Of a DNA stretch of 64,000 bases, positions 27,472-38,855 are shown in pieces (position 1 is the stretch's first letter; every line of letters starts with the position of its first letter). A model generated the notes under the pieces. It saw nothing but the letters and a program-made list of their open reading frames with translations. It ran no database searches and was not told the DNA's origin. The stretch comes from Alphaproteobacteria bacterium (GTDB lineage Bacteria > Pseudomonadota > Alphaproteobacteria > Oceanibaculales > Oceanibaculaceae), in the NCBI GenBank assembly GCA_018823745.1, contig JAHJHR010000018.1, positions 186,001-250,000 on the forward strand, read 5' to 3'. Position numbers and translations under genes: made by a program.

Positions 27472-27495
27472 GGCCGCCCTCAATCAAGGGCGGCC
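27472..27495 (-). terminator. likely terminator between ftsB and pdhA
   Basis: GGCCGCCCT (72-80 of the 274xx block) and AGGGCGGCC form a perfect 9-bp stem around a 6-nt loop, followed on the minus strand by TTTCC. The T-run is short, so termination may be partial. It divides ftsB from the PDH operon. Confidence 0.6.
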
Positions 27496-27526
27496 AATAT
27501 ATTGAAAATAATGGATATTTCGGTTA

Positions 27527-27545
27527 TTAACTCGATTTGAGTTAA
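27527..27545. promoter_or_regulatory. inverted repeat upstream of the PDH operon
   Basis: TTAACTC and GAGTTAA are perfect 7-bp arms around a 5-bp centre. The right arm covers the ftsB stop codon. The repeat lies about 160 bp upstream of pdhA with no T-run after it. It is a possible operator for a pyruvate- or redox-responsive regulator; the regulator is not identifiable. Confidence 0.35.
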
Positions 27546-27943
27546 TTTACCGGAAGACGCGCCACTGTCGATGCTGCAGTGCGGTCGCCGGGAGCCATTG
27601 GAGACGCTGGCATTCCAGACCGCTCCTTCGCACCTGCACGCAAAATCACGATTTCATCGGGGTGGGCAAGATTCAGCATGATGCGCGCCCGCTCCTCCAG
27701 CATATCGGGGTCGATATGCGTCGGCTCCAGCAAAGCCACCCGGCGCTCCATCTGCTCCCGCACGCCGGAAACCTCGGCCAGGGCCGCTTCGGCCAGCGCT
27801 ATCTGCTGGTCAACCTGACGCCAGGCCAGGATGCCGCGGTCGCCCTGAACCGCGTGATAGACGAAATAGCCAAGCAGCAGAGCGCCGAAAACCGGCCCCA
27901 CCACATGTCGCCCCCGACGGCGTATTTCGCGCATAGCGTCCAT
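27542..27943 (-). CDS. ftsB: septum formation initiator FtsB/DivIC
   Basis: This small bitopic division protein links FtsQ, FtsL and FtsW/I. The 133-residue product has a basic N terminus, one membrane segment (about 15-30), a predicted coiled coil (VDQQIALAEAALAEVSGVREQMERRV, split here by its heptads) and the conserved DMLEERARIMLNLAHPDEIVI block typical of FtsB. A second ATG at 27934 is possible. The position directly downstream of eno is conserved from E. coli to alphaproteobacteria. Confidence 0.87.
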   Translation of the reverse strand: MDAMREIRRRGRHVVGPVFGALLLGYFVYHAVQGDRGILAWRQVDQQIALAEAALAEVSGVREQMERRVALLEPTHIDPDMLEERARIMLNLAHPDEIVILRAGAKERSGMPASPMAPGDRTAASTVARLPVN

Positions 27944-28089
27944 AACCCGATAGAATCACACTCGATTCCCTGCGGTCAAGCGCCACCATCCGGATTCTTC
28001 AAGAAGAATCAGTCTGTTGCGGAAATGACTCACAAAAAGAGGAGTCGGTTAACCTGCCGGCCCCTCGTCATGCCCCGAAGGAATAAGCC

Positions 28090-29419
<1,330 letters not shown>

Positions 29420-29449
29420 GGAAGATGACAAGCCGGCTGACAGCTTGCC

Positions 29450-30298
29450 TCAGCCGATGGAGACCGGGTTGGCCTTGGCCAGCCGGTCAAAGGCGAGCAG
29501 TGTTTCCAGCAAAGCTGGCAATTCCTTGAGATGAACCATGTTCGGCCCATCCGACGGCGCATTGTCGGGGTCCTGATGGGTTTCGATGAAAACCGCCGCC
29601 ACACCGATGGACAGGGCCGCGCGGGCCAGGATCGGCACGAATTCGCGCTGGCCGCCGCTGCTGGTCCCCTGCCCGCCCGGCTGCTGCACCGAATGGGTGG
29701 CGTCGAACACCACCGGGCAGCCGGTCTGCGCCGCCATGATCGGCAGCGAGCGCATGTCACTGACCAGCGTGTTGTAGCCGAAGCTGGCGCCGCGCTCGGT
29801 CACCAGCACATTCTCGTTGCCGCTGTCGAACAGCTTGGCGACCACGTTCTTCATATCCCAGGGGGCGAGGAACTGGCCCTTCTTCACATTCACTGCCCGA
29901 CCGGTCTTCGCCGCTGCGATCAGCAGATCGGTCTGGCGGCACAGGAAGGCCGGGATCTGCAGCACATCGACCGCTTCGGCCACGACGGCACAATGGTCGG
30001 GCTCATGCACATCGGTCAGCACCGGGCAGCCATAGGTCTCGCGCACTTCGGCCATGATCGGCAGGCTTTTCGCCATGCCCAGGCCGCGCTCGCCCTTGAT
30101 GCTGGTGCGATTCGCCTTGTCATAGGAAGTCTTATAGATCAGGCCGATACCCAGCCTGGCGGTCATCTCGGCCAGCGCATGACTCATCTCCAGCGCGTGC
30201 TGGCGGCTTTCCAGCTGGCACGGGCCGGCGATGAGGGTAAAGGGCCGGTCATTGCCAATTTCCAGACCGCCGACGCGGACGAGACGCTGAACACTCAT
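29450..30298 (-). CDS. kdsA: 3-deoxy-D-manno-octulosonate 8-phosphate synthase
   Basis: KdsA condenses PEP and arabinose 5-phosphate to KDO-8-phosphate for lipopolysaccharide. The 282-residue TIM-barrel enzyme has [44 protein letters not shown] and [13 protein letters not shown]. The Cys in FLCRQ marks the segment near the active site; whether the enzyme is of the metal-dependent type was not tested. The frame opens upstream to 30382, but the ATG at 30298 gives the family N terminus ([11 protein letters not shown]). It is 19 bp from pyrG, so the two are cotranscribed. Confidence 0.95.
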   Translation of the reverse strand: MSVQRLVRVGGLEIGNDRPFTLIAGPCQLESRQHALEMSHALAEMTARLGIGLIYKTSYDKANRTSIKGERGLGMAKSLPIMAEVRETYGCPVLTDVHEPDHCAVVAEAVDVLQIPAFLCRQTDLLIAAAKTGRAVNVKKGQFLAPWDMKNVVAKLFDSGNENVLVTERGASFGYNTLVSDMRSLPIMAAQTGCPVVFDATHSVQQPGGQGTSSGGQREFVPILARAALSIGVAAVFIETHQDPDNAPSDGPNMVHLKELPALLETLLAFDRLAKANPVSIG

Positions 30299-30317
30299 AA
30301 GCGCGTGCCTCTCTCGA

Positions 30318-31979
<1,662 letters not shown>

Positions 31980-32076
31980 TCACCGGCCAATATACGCCAA
32001 GGGGGGAAGACATGCGGAAGCGAATGGTCGCAGCGGTGAACCACGACCATCCGGTACAGGAAAACGCCAAGGCCCG

Positions 32077-32400
32077 CTACTGCGCTACAGGAGCGCGCGG
32101 CGTTGCCGGCGCAGTTCCTGTGGGAGAGGACGGGATGGTCGAAATGTCATCGACAATGGAACGCGGCTGCGAGTGACCGCCAGCCAGAATCGCCAGGATC
32201 AGGCTTGTCGCCATGAAGCCGGCGGCCAGGATCGCCGTCGTCCGCGTCAGCAGATTGGCGCCGCCCCGGGCGCTGACCAGGCCGCCGCCGCCGCCACCGC
32301 CGCCAATGCCAAGTCCACCGCCTTCGCTCCGCTGGATCAGCACAACGCCAATCAGAACGAGCGCCAAAAGGCTATGGATGACCAGAATGATCGTGGTCAT
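32077..32400 (-). CDS. secG: preprotein translocase subunit SecG
   Basis: This small two-helix subunit of the SecYEG channel aids preprotein export. The 107-residue protein has membrane segments near residues 3-22 and 54-73, and the loop motif LIQRSEGGGLG followed by an unusually long glycine run (about residues 27-40) before the LTRTTAILA segment. The C-terminal tail is a Ser/Pro/Ala-rich stretch. It lies between tpiA and pyrG. Confidence 0.93.
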   Translation of the reverse strand: MTTIILVIHSLLALVLIGVVLIQRSEGGGLGIGGGGGGGGLVSARGGANLLTRTTAILAAGFMATSLILAILAGGHSQPRSIVDDISTIPSSPTGTAPATPRAPVAQ

Positions 32401-32472
32401 GAAAACTAACCTGCCGGTTGATACAAAGGATGAAATATTTGGCGGTGTTGTACAGCCACACCACCTTGTTGG

Positions 32473-33228
32473 CTAGGTACAACTTGTACAGATAGCCCAA
32501 AAATCAGCCGGTACAAGGCTGGCCCCACCGACCAGCGCGCCATCGACATTCTCGACCGCCAGCAATTCCCGGGCATTGCCGGGCTTCACCGAACCGCCAT
32601 ACAGAATGCGCATACCCGCCGCCTCAGCGACAGGCCCGGCCAGTGCCGTCCGGATCGCCTTGTGCATCGCCGCCACCTGCTCGACGCTCGGCGTACGGCC
32701 GGTGCCGATGGCCCAGACCGGCTCATAGGCGATGACCGTGTTTCCGGCGGTGGCACCCTGCGGCAGGGACGCCAGAAGCTGGCCCACGACGATCTCCTCC
32801 GCCTTGCCGGAATCGCGCCCGGCCTCGGTCTCACCGACGCAGACAATGGCGACCAGCCCGGCGGCAAGCGCCGCCTCGGCCTTCGCCTTCACCATTGCAT
32901 CGGTCTCGCCCTGCAGGCTGCGCCGTTCCGAATGGCCGACGATGACATGGCTGCAGCCGATGTCGGCCAGCATCGGGGCCGCCACATTGCCGGTAAAGGC
33001 GCCCATCTCTTCGGCATGGCAATCCTGCCCGCCCAGCCCGAATCCGTATTTCTGGCAGGCGATGGACAGCGGCGCCAGAAGCGTGAAGGGCGGGCAGACG
33101 ACGATGTCGCAGGCCGGCTTGTCCGGGGCTTCCAGCATCAACGCCCCCAGGGCATCGACCAGCTTCCCGGCTTCGACCAGGGTTAAGTGCATCTTCCAGT
33201 TTCCGGCGATCAGCGGACGCGGTGCCAT
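32473..33228 (-). CDS. tpiA: triosephosphate isomerase
   Basis: TpiA interconverts dihydroxyacetone phosphate and glyceraldehyde 3-phosphate. The 251-residue barrel has GNWKMH with Lys12, the electrophilic His in VIVGHSERR, and the catalytic Glu in AYEPVWAIGTG. The phosphate loop is YGGSVKPGN and the LVGGASL end is conserved. The last residues (FWAICTSCT) are atypical but past the catalytic core. The ATG at 33228 was chosen over the upstream 33276 start on family length. It is divergent from ppiD across 227 bp. Confidence 0.97.
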   Translation of the reverse strand: MAPRPLIAGNWKMHLTLVEAGKLVDALGALMLEAPDKPACDIVVCPPFTLLAPLSIACQKYGFGLGGQDCHAEEMGAFTGNVAAPMLADIGCSHVIVGHSERRSLQGETDAMVKAKAEAALAAGLVAIVCVGETEAGRDSGKAEEIVVGQLLASLPQGATAGNTVIAYEPVWAIGTGRTPSVEQVAAMHKAIRTALAGPVAEAAGMRILYGGSVKPGNARELLAVENVDGALVGGASLVPADFWAICTSCT

Positions 33229-33455
33229 GCGGGGCATTCTCCCTCTCTTTCGGTATCTGGGAACCGGTACTAGCACAGTCCGGCCACCCCGGCCAACCTG
33301 CCCGCCGGTCGAGCGGGCAAGATACCCTTGCGGGCCAAGGCATTTCAGGTTGCAGCGCCAAGGGCCGGGCTTCTATGATGCCGCGCCCCGGAGGCTCGTG
33401 CCACCGGAGCGTAATCCTGTACATAAACGACCGTTTCCAAAAGGCCCCGCGCCCC

Positions 33456-35345
33456 ATGCTGCAATCGATACGGACCAAGACAGCCTCCTGGGTTGTGAAG
33501 ATTCTCTTCATCCTGCTGGTGGCAAGCTTTGCCGTCTGGGGGGTGGAGGATATTTTCCGCACCGGCGGGCGCGAGGATACGGCGATCCGGGTGGGCGAGA
33601 TCAAAATCCCCTCCCAGCAGGTCAACCAGGAATTCCAGCGCGAACTGAGCCGCATTCGTCAGCAGCTCGGCCAGATGATCACGGCCGAGCAGGCCGCCCA
33701 GTTCGGCATGCTTGACCAGGTGATCCAGCGTCTGACGAATGATGCGCTCTATACCTCCCTGGCGCAGGACACCGGTCTTGTGGTGACCGAGGAGATGGTG
33801 CGCGACGCGATCCGCGCGGAGCCGGCCTTCCGGAGCGCCACCGGCGATTTCGATCGCAACCAGTTCGCCGCCGCCCTGCGGTCCATCGGCATGACCGAAG
33901 AAGGCTATGTCGATCTGCTGCGCCGCGATCTGGCACGCCGCAACGTGGTCGAGGCGGTCGTCGCCGGCACGCCGCAGCCCGAAGGCATGATCGACAACCT
34001 CTATCGCTTCCGCGGCGAGCGCCGCGTGGCCGATCTGGTCTTCATCGCCAACCAGTCGGTCGGTGACGTTGCCCAGCCAACGGAAGAAGAGCTGGCGGCT
34101 TCCTACAAGGAAAACGAACGGCGCTACATGACGCCGGAATATCGCGGTTTTACCTATGTCAGCCTGAATGCCGAGGCGCTGGCCGGTGAAATCCTGATCC
34201 CGGAGCCGGAATTGCGCCAGGAATACGAGGCCCGTCGCGCCGGTTACACGACGCCGGAAACCCGCGATCTCGACCAGATGCTGTTCAGCGATGAGGCGAC
34301 CGCCCGCAAGGCCGCCGACGCTCTCGCCGCCGGCCAGGATTTCGCGGCCGTTGCAAAGGAGATCGCCGGGCAGGATGCCGAGGCGATCAAACTGGGCGCC
34401 ACGACACGCAGCGAAATGATCGGCGATATGGGCGACGCTGTCTTCGCGCTGGGCAAGGGCGCCGTCAGTGCGCCGCTGCAAAGCCCCTTTGGCTGGCACA
34501 TTTTCCGCGTCAATGCGATCGCCCCGGGCAGCACCCGCAGCTTCGAGGAAGTCCGTGACGATCTGAACAGGGAACTCGCCCTGCAGCAGGCGCATAACCA
34601 GCTGTTCGAGCAGGCCAACCGCGTCGAGGATGCGCTGGCCGGCGGGTCGTCCGTCGAGGAGGTCGCCCAGACCCTCGGCAGGAGCGCCACCAAGATCGAC
34701 GCCCTCACCCGACAGGGCCAGACCCCGGACGGCAAGCCGGTCGACGGCCTGCCTGCACGCCAGCAGATTCTGGAAACCGTCTTCGCCACGGCACAGGGCG
34801 ACCAGAGCCCGCTGGTCGAGGCCGGCAATGACGGCTATTTCCTGCTGCGTGTCGACGCGATCACGCCGCCGGCCGTCAAGCCGCTGGACGAGGTCCGCGA
34901 TCAGGTCCGCAACGATATCCTGGCCGAGCGCCGGGCCGAGGCCGCCAAGGCGAAAGCCGAGGCCCTCGCCAAAGCCATTGCCGGCGGCAAGACCCTTGCC
35001 GAGGCGGCCACAGAGGCCGGCTTGAATGCTCCGGCAGCGACCGCCCCCTTCACCCGCGATGGCCAGGGTCTGGAAAACCTGCCGCGCAGCATCGCCACCG
35101 CCGGTTTCCGGGCCAAGCAGGGCGAAGCGCAGGTTGTCGACAGCCGCGACGGCCAGTATGTGCTGGTGGTGACGGATATCCGCGCAGCCGATCCCGCCGC
35201 CGAGGCCAGCAAGCCGGAAATTGATGCGGTGAAACAGACCGTGCAGCAGGGCATTGCCAGCGACATCCTCAGCACCTTCTCGCAGGCGCTGCGGCAATCC
35301 TATCCGGTCGAGATCGACCGCAGCCGCCTCACCACCTCCTTCTGA
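33456..35345 (+). CDS. ppiD: periplasmic folding chaperone, PpiD/SurA-type peptidyl-prolyl isomerase
   Basis: This 629-residue membrane-anchored chaperone acts on outer-membrane and secreted proteins. One N-terminal helix (about 12-30) anchors it; a SurA-N-like region follows with KIPSQQVNQEFQREL and QAAQFGMLDQVIQRL, then a parvulin-like domain (DQMLFSDEATARKAADAL, and SPFGWHIFRVNAI) and a long alpha-helical C terminus rich in Ala/Glu. The frame is open upstream to 33222, but the ATG at 33456 precedes the anchor. It is followed by trpE after 20 bp; trp genes lie next to ppiD in many alphaproteobacteria. Confidence 0.9.
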   Translation: MLQSIRTKTASWVVKILFILLVASFAVWGVEDIFRTGGREDTAIRVGEIKIPSQQVNQEFQRELSRIRQQLGQMITAEQAAQFGMLDQVIQRLTNDALYTSLAQDTGLVVTEEMVRDAIRAEPAFRSATGDFDRNQFAAALRSIGMTEEGYVDLLRRDLARRNVVEAVVAGTPQPEGMIDNLYRFRGERRVADLVFIANQSVGDVAQPTEEELAASYKENERRYMTPEYRGFTYVSLNAEALAGEILIPEPELRQEYEARRAGYTTPETRDLDQMLFSDEATARKAADALAAGQDFAAVAKEIAGQDAEAIKLGATTRSEMIGDMGDAVFALGKGAVSAPLQSPFGWHIFRVNAIAPGSTRSFEEVRDDLNRELALQQAHNQLFEQANRVEDALAGGSSVEEVAQTLGRSATKIDALTRQGQTPDGKPVDGLPARQQILETVFATAQGDQSPLVEAGNDGYFLLRVDAITPPAVKPLDEVRDQVRNDILAERRAEAAKAKAEALAKAIAGGKTLAEAATEAGLNAPAATAPFTRDGQGLENLPRSIATAGFRAKQGEAQVVDSRDGQYVLVVTDIRAADPAAEASKPEIDAVKQTVQQGIASDILSTFSQALRQSYPVEIDRSRLTTSF

Positions 35346-35365
35346 TCCTTTTGTAGACGGCACTC

Positions 35366-36874
35366 ATGACCACCCTTCCCGATCGCGACGCCTTCATCGC
35401 CACCTACGCCGAGGGCAAGCCGCAGCTGGTCTGGACGACGCTGGTCGCCGATCTGGAAACGCCGGTTTCCGCCATGATGAAGCTGGCGGATGGCAAGCCG
35501 AACTCCTTCCTGTTCGAATCGGTGGAGGGCGGCGCGTTTCGCGGGCGCTATTCGATCATCGGGCTGAAGCCGGACCTGATCTGGCGCTGTGACGGGGCGG
35601 TGGCCGAGATCAACCGCGAGGCACGCTTCGATGCCGACGCCTTCGTGAAGGACGACAAGCCGACGCTGGACAGTCTGCGCGCCCTGATCGAGGAATGCCG
35701 CATCGATATTCCCAAGGGCCTGCCACCGATGGCCAGCGGGCTGTTCGGCTATATGGGCTATGACATGGTGCGGCAGATGGAACACCTGCCGAACGACAAG
35801 CCGAAGCCCTATGACGTGCCGGATGGCATGTTCGTGCGGCCGACCATCATCGCCGTCTTCGACATCATCGAGGATACGGTGACACTGATCACCCCGGCCC
35901 GCCCGCAGGAAGGCCTGAGCGCCGAGCTGGCCTATGGCCAGGCGCGGGAGCGGCTGTCGGAAGTGATCGACGATTTCGGACGCAACCTGCCCTTCCGCCG
36001 CGAATCCGGCCTTGCCACCGACACGCCGCCGGAACCCACATCGAACACCACGCGCGAGGAATTCCACGCGATGGTGAAGAAGGCCAAGGACTACATCCTG
36101 GCCGGCGATGCCTTCCAGGTCGTGCCCTCGCAGCGTTTCGAGGTGCCGTTCAAGCTGCCGCCGATTGCGCTGTATCGCTCGCTGCGCCGGCTAAATCCCT
36201 CGCCTTTCCTGTTCTATCTCGATTTCGGCGGGTTCTCGATTGTCGGTTCCAGCCCGGAAATTCTGGTCCGGCTGCGCGACGAGACGGTGACGATCCGTCC
36301 CCTCGCCGGCACGCGCAAGCGGGGCGAGACGCCGGAACAGGATGTGGCCCTAGCCGAGGAACTGCTGGCCGATCCGAAGGAACGGGCCGAGCATCTGATG
36401 CTGCTGGATCTGGGGCGCAACGATGTCGGCCGCGTGTCGCAGATCGGCACCGTGCGGGTCAAGGGCCAGTTCATGATCGAGCGCTATTCGCATGTCATGC
36501 ATATCGCCAGCCACGTCGAGGGCAAGATTCGGCCGGAGCTGGATGCCGTCGATGCGCTGGCCGCCGGCTTCCCGGCCGGCACTGTCTCCGGCGCGCCCAA
36601 GGTGCGGGCGATGGAAATCATCGACGAGCTGGAAAAATCCCGCCGTGGCATCTATGCCGGCGCAGTCGGCTATTTCTCCGGCGATGGCGCGATGGATACC
36701 TGCATCGCACTGCGTACCTCGGTGGTGAAGGATGGCGTCATGTATGTCCAGGCCGGCGGCGGCGTGGTGGCGGACAGCGATCCGGAATCCGAGTATCAGG
36801 AAACCATCAGCAAATCCCGCGCTTTGATCCGCGCCGCCCAGGAAGCCGTGCGCTTTGCCGCCGGCCGGGGGTAG
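35366..36874 (+). CDS. trpE: anthranilate synthase component I
   Basis: TrpE makes anthranilate from chorismate, the first step of tryptophan synthesis. The 502-residue enzyme has the N-terminal feedback-site segment SFLFESVEGG, then the chorismate-binding core: SPEILVRLRDETVTIRPLAGT, HLMLLDLGRNDVGRV, AGFPAGTVSGAPKVRAME and YAGAVGYFSGDGAMDTCIALR. No trpG/trpD/trpC follow within the window; the next genes are uncharacterised, so the usual trpEGDC block is broken here. No leader peptide is visible in the 20-bp gap from ppiD. Confidence 0.96.
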   Translation: MTTLPDRDAFIATYAEGKPQLVWTTLVADLETPVSAMMKLADGKPNSFLFESVEGGAFRGRYSIIGLKPDLIWRCDGAVAEINREARFDADAFVKDDKPTLDSLRALIEECRIDIPKGLPPMASGLFGYMGYDMVRQMEHLPNDKPKPYDVPDGMFVRPTIIAVFDIIEDTVTLITPARPQEGLSAELAYGQARERLSEVIDDFGRNLPFRRESGLATDTPPEPTSNTTREEFHAMVKKAKDYILAGDAFQVVPSQRFEVPFKLPPIALYRSLRRLNPSPFLFYLDFGGFSIVGSSPEILVRLRDETVTIRPLAGTRKRGETPEQDVALAEELLADPKERAEHLMLLDLGRNDVGRVSQIGTVRVKGQFMIERYSHVMHIASHVEGKIRPELDAVDALAAGFPAGTVSGAPKVRAMEIIDELEKSRRGIYAGAVGYFSGDGAMDTCIALRTSVVKDGVMYVQAGGGVVADSDPESEYQETISKSRALIRAAQEAVRFAAGRG

Positions 36875-36951
36875 CAGCTTACGCACAGCCTTGGCGACCA
36901 GCGGCAAGTTCCGTAGGATAGCGCCTCTTCCTGAAAGCCGGGCGAGGCATG

Positions 36952-37254
36952 ATGGCGACAGCATCTACCGATGGCAGCAAAAGCGCGATCAGGCCCGCCC
37001 CGGCAAAGCCGACGGCGACGCAGCGCGCCTGGCTGTCAAAGGGTCTGGACCAGCCGGGGGGCAAGTTGCCGCTGTTCGATTCTGACGGTCAGCGCGTCAA
37101 TCCTCAGACCATCCGCGCCTGTCTTGACCGGGGTTGGGCCGAGCCCTGGTTTGCCAACCCGACCAAGCCTGACTGGTTGGTGTGCCGATTGACCGAAGCC
37201 GGGTATCTCCTGTTTGCCGATAAGCCCAGAAAATCAGCAATAACAAAGAGCTGA
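36952..37254 (+). CDS. small uncharacterised protein, possibly winged-helix-like
   Basis: The product is 100 residues from the ATG at 36952 (an overlapping ATG at 36949 is also in frame). After a Lys/Ala-rich N terminus it shows QPGGKLPLFDSDGQRV, then a helix QTIRACLDRGWAEPWF and a wing-like strand DWLVCRLTEAG. The last pattern resembles the recognition-helix and wing region of MarR-type DNA-binding proteins, but this is only a resemblance. No membrane segment is visible. It is 77 bp after trpE and 8 bp before the next unknown gene, so it probably belongs with the latter. Confidence 0.65.
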   Translation: MATASTDGSKSAIRPAPAKPTATQRAWLSKGLDQPGGKLPLFDSDGQRVNPQTIRACLDRGWAEPWFANPTKPDWLVCRLTEAGYLLFADKPRKSAITKS

Positions 37255-37262
37255 GCGCCCTC

Positions 37263-37766
37263 ATGAAACTCGACGATTATCTTTCCGTTATAGCCCAGAG
37301 CGCGCCGAAGGACTGGAGCGTCAGCAAGGTGCCGACCTTCATGTTCCGGCTGGTGCCGATCCGGGGCGCCGATAACCGGACGCTGGATTTCGAGTTGCAG
37401 GAGCATAACGCCCTGATGGTGTTCAAGCGCGATATCCGCTTTTCCCTGGCCTTTGGCCTGGTGCAGAACCCCAATTTCAACGATGACTGGGCAACGAATT
37501 TCCCGAACAAGCGGGCGCAGGCCGTCATTCTGGATTTCATGTTCGCCGGTGCGCTGGTGTTCCGCGATACGCTGATCGCGGTGGATGGCTGGAAATGTCT
37601 GCTGCCGGCGCCGGCGCCAGACATGCTGGAAGCCCCCTTCCCGATCCCGGAGAAGCAATATCTGATCGCCAAGCTGGTGCATATGCTGGCCGGCCCGAAC
37701 ACCAATTTCGAGGCCTATTTCCAGCGCGCCGGCATGCGGGCGACGAAAATGCCCTGGCCCGGATAA
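37263..37766 (+). CDS. uncharacterised 167-residue protein
   Basis: The product is soluble with no signal peptide. Beta-rich stretches run through the middle (TFMFRLVPIR, TLDFELQEHNALMVF, RFSLAFGLVQ), followed by NKRAQAVILDFMF and a helical C terminus (EKQYLIAKLVHMLAGP). I do not recognise a family. It is 18 bp upstream of the receiver-HPt gene and 8 bp after another unknown, so the three may form one unit; a partner role in signalling is possible but unproved. Confidence 0.65.
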   Translation: MKLDDYLSVIAQSAPKDWSVSKVPTFMFRLVPIRGADNRTLDFELQEHNALMVFKRDIRFSLAFGLVQNPNFNDDWATNFPNKRAQAVILDFMFAGALVFRDTLIAVDGWKCLLPAPAPDMLEAPFPIPEKQYLIAKLVHMLAGPNTNFEAYFQRAGMRATKMPWPG

Positions 37767-37784
37767 GGGCAGCATAGCGCAATC

Positions 37785-38852
37785 ATGGCTGGCTATCGTC
37801 TTGACCGTCTGTCGATCCTTCTGGTCGAGGACAGTGACTTCATCCGCAACCTGCTGTTCAGCGTGCTGCGCGCGCTGGAGGTTGGGCAGGTCTATACCGC
37901 CAAGGATGGCGGCGAGGCCATCGAGTTCCTGAAGGCCCGCGCCCGGCTGGGCATGCCCGGCCAGGCACCGGTCGATCTGATCATCAGCGATCTGATCATG
38001 TCACCCATCGACGGGGCGATGCTGCTGCGCTGGGTGCGCCGGCATGCTGAATCGCCGGACCGCTTCATCCCTTTCATCATGATCAGCGGCGCCGTCGACC
38101 GCGACAGGGTCGAGGCGATCCGCGATCTGGGGGTCAGCGAGTTCCTGGCAAAACCGTTCTCTGTCAATTCGGTAGCCTCGCATCTTCAGGCCGCAATCGA
38201 GAATCCACGCCCTTTTATCTATACTCAGGATTACTTCGGACCGGATCGCCGGCGCGTCGACCAGCCGATTTCCGGCGATGACCGCCGCAGCCCGGACAAG
38301 AGCAAGCTTGCCGTGGTCTATACCGCCCGCTCGCTGCGCAGCGCACCGCAGGATGCGCGGGCCTGGATGTTCCGCCTGCCGAACCGGCTCAAGGACAAGG
38401 TTCTGGCGCTTGGCGGCAGCACGGCCGGCGGTATCGAGCCTGAATTGCTGAAGGCCGCCGAAGTACAGGTGCAGCGCATGGCCGATGACTATGCCGACTG
38501 GGTGCGCAACTACGTCGCGGAACTGCAAGCCAGCCACGCCAGCGCCCTGAAGGACAGGAAGAAGGCCTGGATGGCCCTGCGCGACATGAATCTGGTTGCC
38601 CATGAGCTGCGCGGCCAGGGCGCGACCTTCGGCTATCCGCTGATCACCACCTTCGGACGCTCGCTGCATGAATATACGACAATGGAGCGGGACACCAACG
38701 TCGTCACGCGGGAATTGCTGGAACTGATCAAGGCCCATATCGACGGTATCCGCGCCGTCATGGCCGACAAGGTGAAGGGCGATGGCGGCGCCGTCGGTCA
38801 GGAACTGGTGCGGATGCTGGGCCTGGCGGTGAAGAAGTACAAAGGCGGCTGA
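37785..38852 (+). CDS. two-component protein: CheY-like receiver fused to an HPt-like domain
   Basis: The 355-residue protein starts with a receiver (about residues 8-135): acidic pair Glu15/Asp16, phosphoacceptor Asp69 in SDLIMSP, Ser101 and Lys123 (AKPF). A linker follows with two GPDRRR/GDDRR repeats (152-168). The C-terminal helical region (about 225-350) contains VAHELRGQGATFG, a match to the HPt active-site pattern H-x-L-(K/R)-G-x-x-x-x-x-G, with His273 as the candidate phosphorylated residue. No kinase or DNA-binding domain is present, so it would be a phosphorelay intermediate. The cognate kinase is not in the window. Confidence 0.85.
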   Translation: MAGYRLDRLSILLVEDSDFIRNLLFSVLRALEVGQVYTAKDGGEAIEFLKARARLGMPGQAPVDLIISDLIMSPIDGAMLLRWVRRHAESPDRFIPFIMISGAVDRDRVEAIRDLGVSEFLAKPFSVNSVASHLQAAIENPRPFIYTQDYFGPDRRRVDQPISGDDRRSPDKSKLAVVYTARSLRSAPQDARAWMFRLPNRLKDKVLALGGSTAGGIEPELLKAAEVQVQRMADDYADWVRNYVAELQASHASALKDRKKAWMALRDMNLVAHELRGQGATFGYPLITTFGRSLHEYTTMERDTNVVTRELLELIKAHIDGIRAVMADKVKGDGGAVGQELVRMLGLAVKKYKGG

Positions 38853-38855
38853 GGC

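Noticed and set aside
32270-32320. Repetitive GGC/CCG tract near secG start
   Set aside because: It encodes the glycine-rich loop of SecG; not a tandem repeat element.
33345-35363. 672-codon open frame on the strand opposite ppiD
   Set aside because: It lies entirely antisense to a well-recognised gene, has no family motif, and long antisense frames are common in GC-rich coding DNA.
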